Source: Anaerolineae bacterium (lineage in GTDB: Bacteria; Chloroflexota; Anaerolineae; 4572-78; J111). Taken from it: a stretch of 64,000 bases of DNA. The notes below the pieces were generated by a model, which saw only the letters and a list, made by a program, of their open reading frames with translations, made no database searches and was not told the origin of the DNA. The stretch is from positions 60,411 through 124,410 of the forward strand of contig JAHDWA010000026.1 in the NCBI GenBank assembly GCA_023382535.1. Reading direction: 5' to 3'. A program made the translations under genes and the position numbers. The stretch's first letter is position 1; each line of letters opens with the position of its first letter. Positions 61,031 through 64,000 of the stretch are shown here, in pieces.

Positions 61031-64000
61031 CCCCACAACACTGTCCACGGTGTGGTCGTTTTATCGGCGCGAGCCTGGCCTGTCAGGCCTGCAATTTTAG
61101 AGATGTGCTGAAAGAAGCCGGTCAGATTGATTGGGAGGAAGTGGCGGCACGAAGCGGGGTGAGCGTAACCCAGGCCCAGGAATATCTGTCCAGTATCGGA
61201 CTGGCCTTTAGAGACCCGCGTAGCGGTAATTGGGAAACGGCGGATATCTACTTAACCGGTAATCTGCGGGCCAAATTGGGTGAGGCGGAAGCTGCGGCGG
61301 CGGCCAGTCCGGCTTACCAGGCCAATGTTGAAGCGTTGCGCCAGCTACAGCCTCGCGAACTTCAACCTGGCGAAATCGCTGCTCCTCTTGGGGCTGGCTG
61401 GATTCCTGAACAATACATCGAAGAGTTTGCTCAGGAATTGGGGTTGGGCCGGATCAAAGTCGATTATATAGCCACCCTGGGTAAGTGGATAGTATCCGCT
61501 GGAACCAAGAACCAGAGACGGTCGGGCGCCAATAACAAAAAGTGGGGTACTTCATACGTTAAAGCGACGGATTTACTTGAACAGGCGTTAAATGGCGCCG
61601 AACCAACGGTGACCCGGCGCGGCCAGACTGACCTTGACGCCACCTACGAGGCGCGGGATAAGCAACAGCGCTTAAAAGAAGCTTTTGAGCAATGGATCTG
61701 GTCCGATAAAAGGCGTGCGGAGCGGCTAGCCAGAATTTATAACGACCGCTTTAACGCGACTGTCCGATCTAAATATGATGGCTCCTACCTGACCGATCCG
61801 CTGCCGGGTATGAGTTCGAAGAAGAAATTGAGGCCTCACCAGCGGGACGCTATTGCCCGGCTACTACACTCACCCGACAACACCTTGTTAGCCCATTTGA
61901 CCGGGGCTGGCAAGTCGCTGGTAATGATCGTGGGCACTCGTGAGAGGCGTAGATTAGGTCTCACAAAAAAAGCGGTTCACGTTGTGCCCAACCATCGCCC
62001 GGCTGATCACGCTCGTGATTTTTTGGAAGCCTACCCCGATGCCAAGTTATTAATTGTTACCAGCGATGACCTCAGTGGCCCCAAGTACAATCAGACCTTG
62101 GCATACATCGCGGAATATGGTGATCGGTATGATGCGGTCATAATGAGCCACTCGGCGGCGGAGCGCATCGGTATGCGCCCGGAAACCGAGATCGAATTTG
62201 TCCGGCAAAAGATACTCGAATATGACCAGACCATCAGCCGGCTACCGGCTCATGCGACCAAAAAATTACGCCTCCTCCAGGCTGCCCGTGACAGGACTGA
62301 GAAAAAACTACAGAAACTTCTCGAAGAGGCGCGTGAAGCGGATAACTCGCGTCTGACCTGGGAAGATCTTGGCTTTGACTACCTCTGCCTGGACGAGGCC
62401 CACCGGGTAAAGAACCTTGAATTTGCCACGCGTAAGCAGGGTATCGCTGGTATCAACCCGGCCGGCAGTGCCCGGGCAATGGATATGTTCATGAAAGTGC
62501 GCTACTTGCAAGAGCGCTGCGAGCGCTGCGGCAGATTTGTCGGCGAGTCCAGGCTCTGTCCCCATTGCGCCAATCTCATCGAGGAGAGAAGTGTTGGTAA
62601 GATTTGCTTTGCTACGGCCACACCCCTTGGCAATAGTATCGCCGAAATTTATACCTGGCAACGCTTTTTGCAACCCAAACGGCTCAAGAAACTGGGGCTG
62701 GACCATTTCGATGCCTGGTCAGCCCAATTCGCTCGTCCGGCCAACATTATCGAACTGGCTCCCTTTGGAAATGGCTACCGTGAAGCAACTCGTTTTACTT
62801 CTTTCATAAATGTCCCCGAATTATCGACAATCCTTGGCGATGTCGCTGACGTTCAGCTCGACCCCCAGGCGTTGAATTTGCCTCTCCCGAAACTAATTGG
62901 CGGAGGCCCTAAGATCGTTACTGTACCCATGTCGGAGCGGTTACGAGCTTATATGACTCAATGTGACGAACGTGCTGCTCGTGTTCGAGCCAGAGAGGTA
63001 CGTCCCAATGTGGATAATTTCTTGAAAATTGCCAACGACCTCACGGCGGCCTCTCTGGATATGCGGCTTGTAGACCCCACTGCGCCGGATGACCCTAATT
63101 CAAAAATCAATACGCTGGTAAGAGAGGTAATAGATATTTATAAAAAGACTACCGGCGTAGCGCTACCAGGTGTTCCAGGGCGACAAAATTTGGCTCAGGT
63201 GATTTTCCTGGACCTGTCAACACCCAAAAAAGGGTTCAACTTGTATGACGATATCAAGGCGAAACTGATCGCCAACGGCATTCCACCTGAAGAAGTTGCT
63301 TTCATCCATGATGCTAAAAATGCCGAGGCCAAGCAGCGATTATTTGATCAGGTTAATCAGGGAAAAGTGAGGGTGTTGCTAACTTCGACAGATTTAGGTG
63401 GCGAAGCTGCAAACTATCAGCGGCTCCTGTATCACTGCCATAATGCCGATATTGCCTGGACAAGCACGAAGTATATTCAGCGCCTGGGAAGATTGATCCG
63501 ACAAGGAAATCTTTGCCCGCAAGTGGGTAACAGTGTCTATGTAACCGCCGGGAGTTTTGACAAATATCGCTGGCAAACCGTCGAAAGAAAGGCGTTCGCG
63601 GCAGATCAGTTACTCAAGGGGGACATTGATGAGCGAACTGTTGAAGACCTCGATGTTGTCCACGTCGATTACGCCACCATCAAGGCCATGGCCAGTGGCA
63701 ATCCATTAGTGGAAAGGCGGGTCAAACTCCAATTAGATATTCAGCGGTATCAGGCTCTGGAGCGAGTCTATAACAATCGCCGCGAAGAAGCTCAGCAAGG
63801 AATCGACCAGGCCCTGGCCGATATTGTGCTGATTGACCGAGAAGCTGTTAAAACAGATGAGCATCAGGCAACTCGTGAAGAACTTCAAGAAAAATTTACC
63901 GAATATCGTGCTGCCCTCGCTGAACCTTTTGAGTACGCCACAACCCTGCAAAATCTGAAACAAGAATTAGAGCAAGTTGAGCGTGAAATCGAGATCATGA
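60985..64000 (+). CDS. plasmid/phage-type superfamily II helicase (3' end outside window)
   Basis: The frame is open to the window end. It starts with a zinc ribbon (CPRCGRFIG, CQACNF, about 61042-61110) and a spacer with KQQRLKEAFEQWIWSD. The helicase core follows: Walker A LAHLTGAGKS (about 61890-61920), FVVPNH-like VHVVPNHRP, DEAH-type LDEAHRVKNLEF, an internal zinc knuckle CERCGRFVGESRLCPHC, motif III FATATPLGNS, and motif VI QRLGRLIRQGN. This layout matches the Snf2-like helicases of plasmids, integrative elements and phages (DarB-like), which often continue into a methyltransferase or coiled coil. The last 200 residues seen are coiled-coil-like. The start is uncertain: GTG 60985 is a weak candidate, and the frame is open from 60619. 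Confidence 0.85.
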   Translation, partial: MDTPASRRGVGGKQVAPQHCPRCGRFIGASLACQACNFRDVLKEAGQIDWEEVAARSGVSVTQAQEYLSSIGLAFRDPRSGNWETADIYLTGNLRAKLGEAEAAAAASPAYQANVEALRQLQPRELQPGEIAAPLGAGWIPEQYIEEFAQELGLGRIKVDYIATLGKWIVSAGTKNQRRSGANNKKWGTSYVKATDLLEQALNGAEPTVTRRGQTDLDATYEARDKQQRLKEAFEQWIWSDKRRAERLARIYNDRFNATVRSKYDGSYLTDPLPGMSSKKKLRPHQRDAIARLLHSPDNTLLAHLTGAGKSLVMIVGTRERRRLGLTKKAVHVVPNHRPADHARDFLEAYPDAKLLIVTSDDLSGPKYNQTLAYIAEYGDRYDAVIMSHSAAERIGMRPETEIEFVRQKILEYDQTISRLPAHATKKLRLLQAARDRTEKKLQKLLEEAREADNSRLTWEDLGFDYLCLDEAHRVKNLEFATRKQGIAGINPAGSARAMDMFMKVRYLQERCERCGRFVGESRLCPHCANLIEERSVGKICFATATPLGNSIAEIYTWQRFLQPKRLKKLGLDHFDAWSAQFARPANIIELAPFGNGYREATRFTSFINVPELSTILGDVADVQLDPQALNLPLPKLIGGGPKIVTVPMSERLRAYMTQCDERAARVRAREVRPNVDNFLKIANDLTAASLDMRLVDPTAPDDPNSKINTLVREVIDIYKKTTGVALPGVPGRQNLAQVIFLDLSTPKKGFNLYDDIKAKLIANGIPPEEVAFIHDAKNAEAKQRLFDQVNQGKVRVLLTSTDLGGEAANYQRLLYHCHNADIAWTSTKYIQRLGRLIRQGNLCPQVGNSVYVTAGSFDKYRWQTVERKAFAADQLLKGDIDERTVEDLDVVHVDYATIKAMASGNPLVERRVKLQLDIQRYQALERVYNNRREEAQQGIDQALADIVLIDREAVKTDEHQATREELQEKFTEYRAALAEPFEYATTLQNLKQELEQVEREIEIM

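Overview
The window reads as a chromosomal accessory region of a bacterium, most likely a filamentous Chloroflexota (Anaerolineae/Caldilineae type). This assignment is an inference. It rests on many giant TPR-CHAT proteins, secreted repeat proteins carrying an (I/F)YLPLI(L/I)K-like motif, moderate GC content and several nested mobile elements. No rRNA, tRNA or CRISPR array was seen.

Left part (1-6.4 kb): the 3' part of a GAF-histidine kinase gene is followed by an IS607-type element (broken serine recombinase plus TnpB). Then comes an IS200/IS605-type element with IscB, a candidate omega-RNA, a Y1 transposase and both terminal hairpins. The second element sits inside the remnant of a second kinase gene. 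6.4-11.8 kb (all minus): two secreted repeat proteins, an EamA/DMT permease and a small HTH protein.

Central part (11.8-47.6 kb, nearly all minus): a large island of CHAT caspase-like protease genes. It holds five TPR-CHAT giants (17009, 25279, 31304, 38555, 42060) and two CHAT proteins without TPRs (15086, 36686). With them are a kinase-like multidomain protein (12035), an intact AAA-ATPase/winged-helix regulator (35097), a decayed second regulator (46870-47575), a TPR protein (45973), a caspase remnant (41716) and several small unknown genes. A 52-bp element with four TCAG-type direct repeats and a -10-like box occurs upstream of three minus-strand genes (11836, 35008, 46813). It appears to tie the parts into one regulon, probably controlled by the winged-helix ATPase. 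The layout resembles the NTP-dependent conflict ('ternary') systems known from CHAT/caspase/kinase-like gene neighbourhoods. At 21.3-24.6 kb an IS481-type element, itself hit by an IS66 element, interrupts a small membrane-protein gene of the island. Target duplications are exact at both levels.

Right part (47.6-64 kb, plus): a gene-free stretch holds a consensus promoter, a short structured RNA and a terminator. It is followed by a small hypothetical gene and a 2060-residue secreted SBBP/Ig-like/thrombospondin-3/IPT protein. Next come five unknown genes; three of them begin with the same M-x-C...GI...G module, and one of those three ends in a kinase-like domain. A 0.7-kb array of 11 dyad repeats in two opposed blocks follows. 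Last are a 96-residue protein and a plasmid/phage-type superfamily II helicase that runs off the window end. The right end therefore looks like part of an integrated mobile element.
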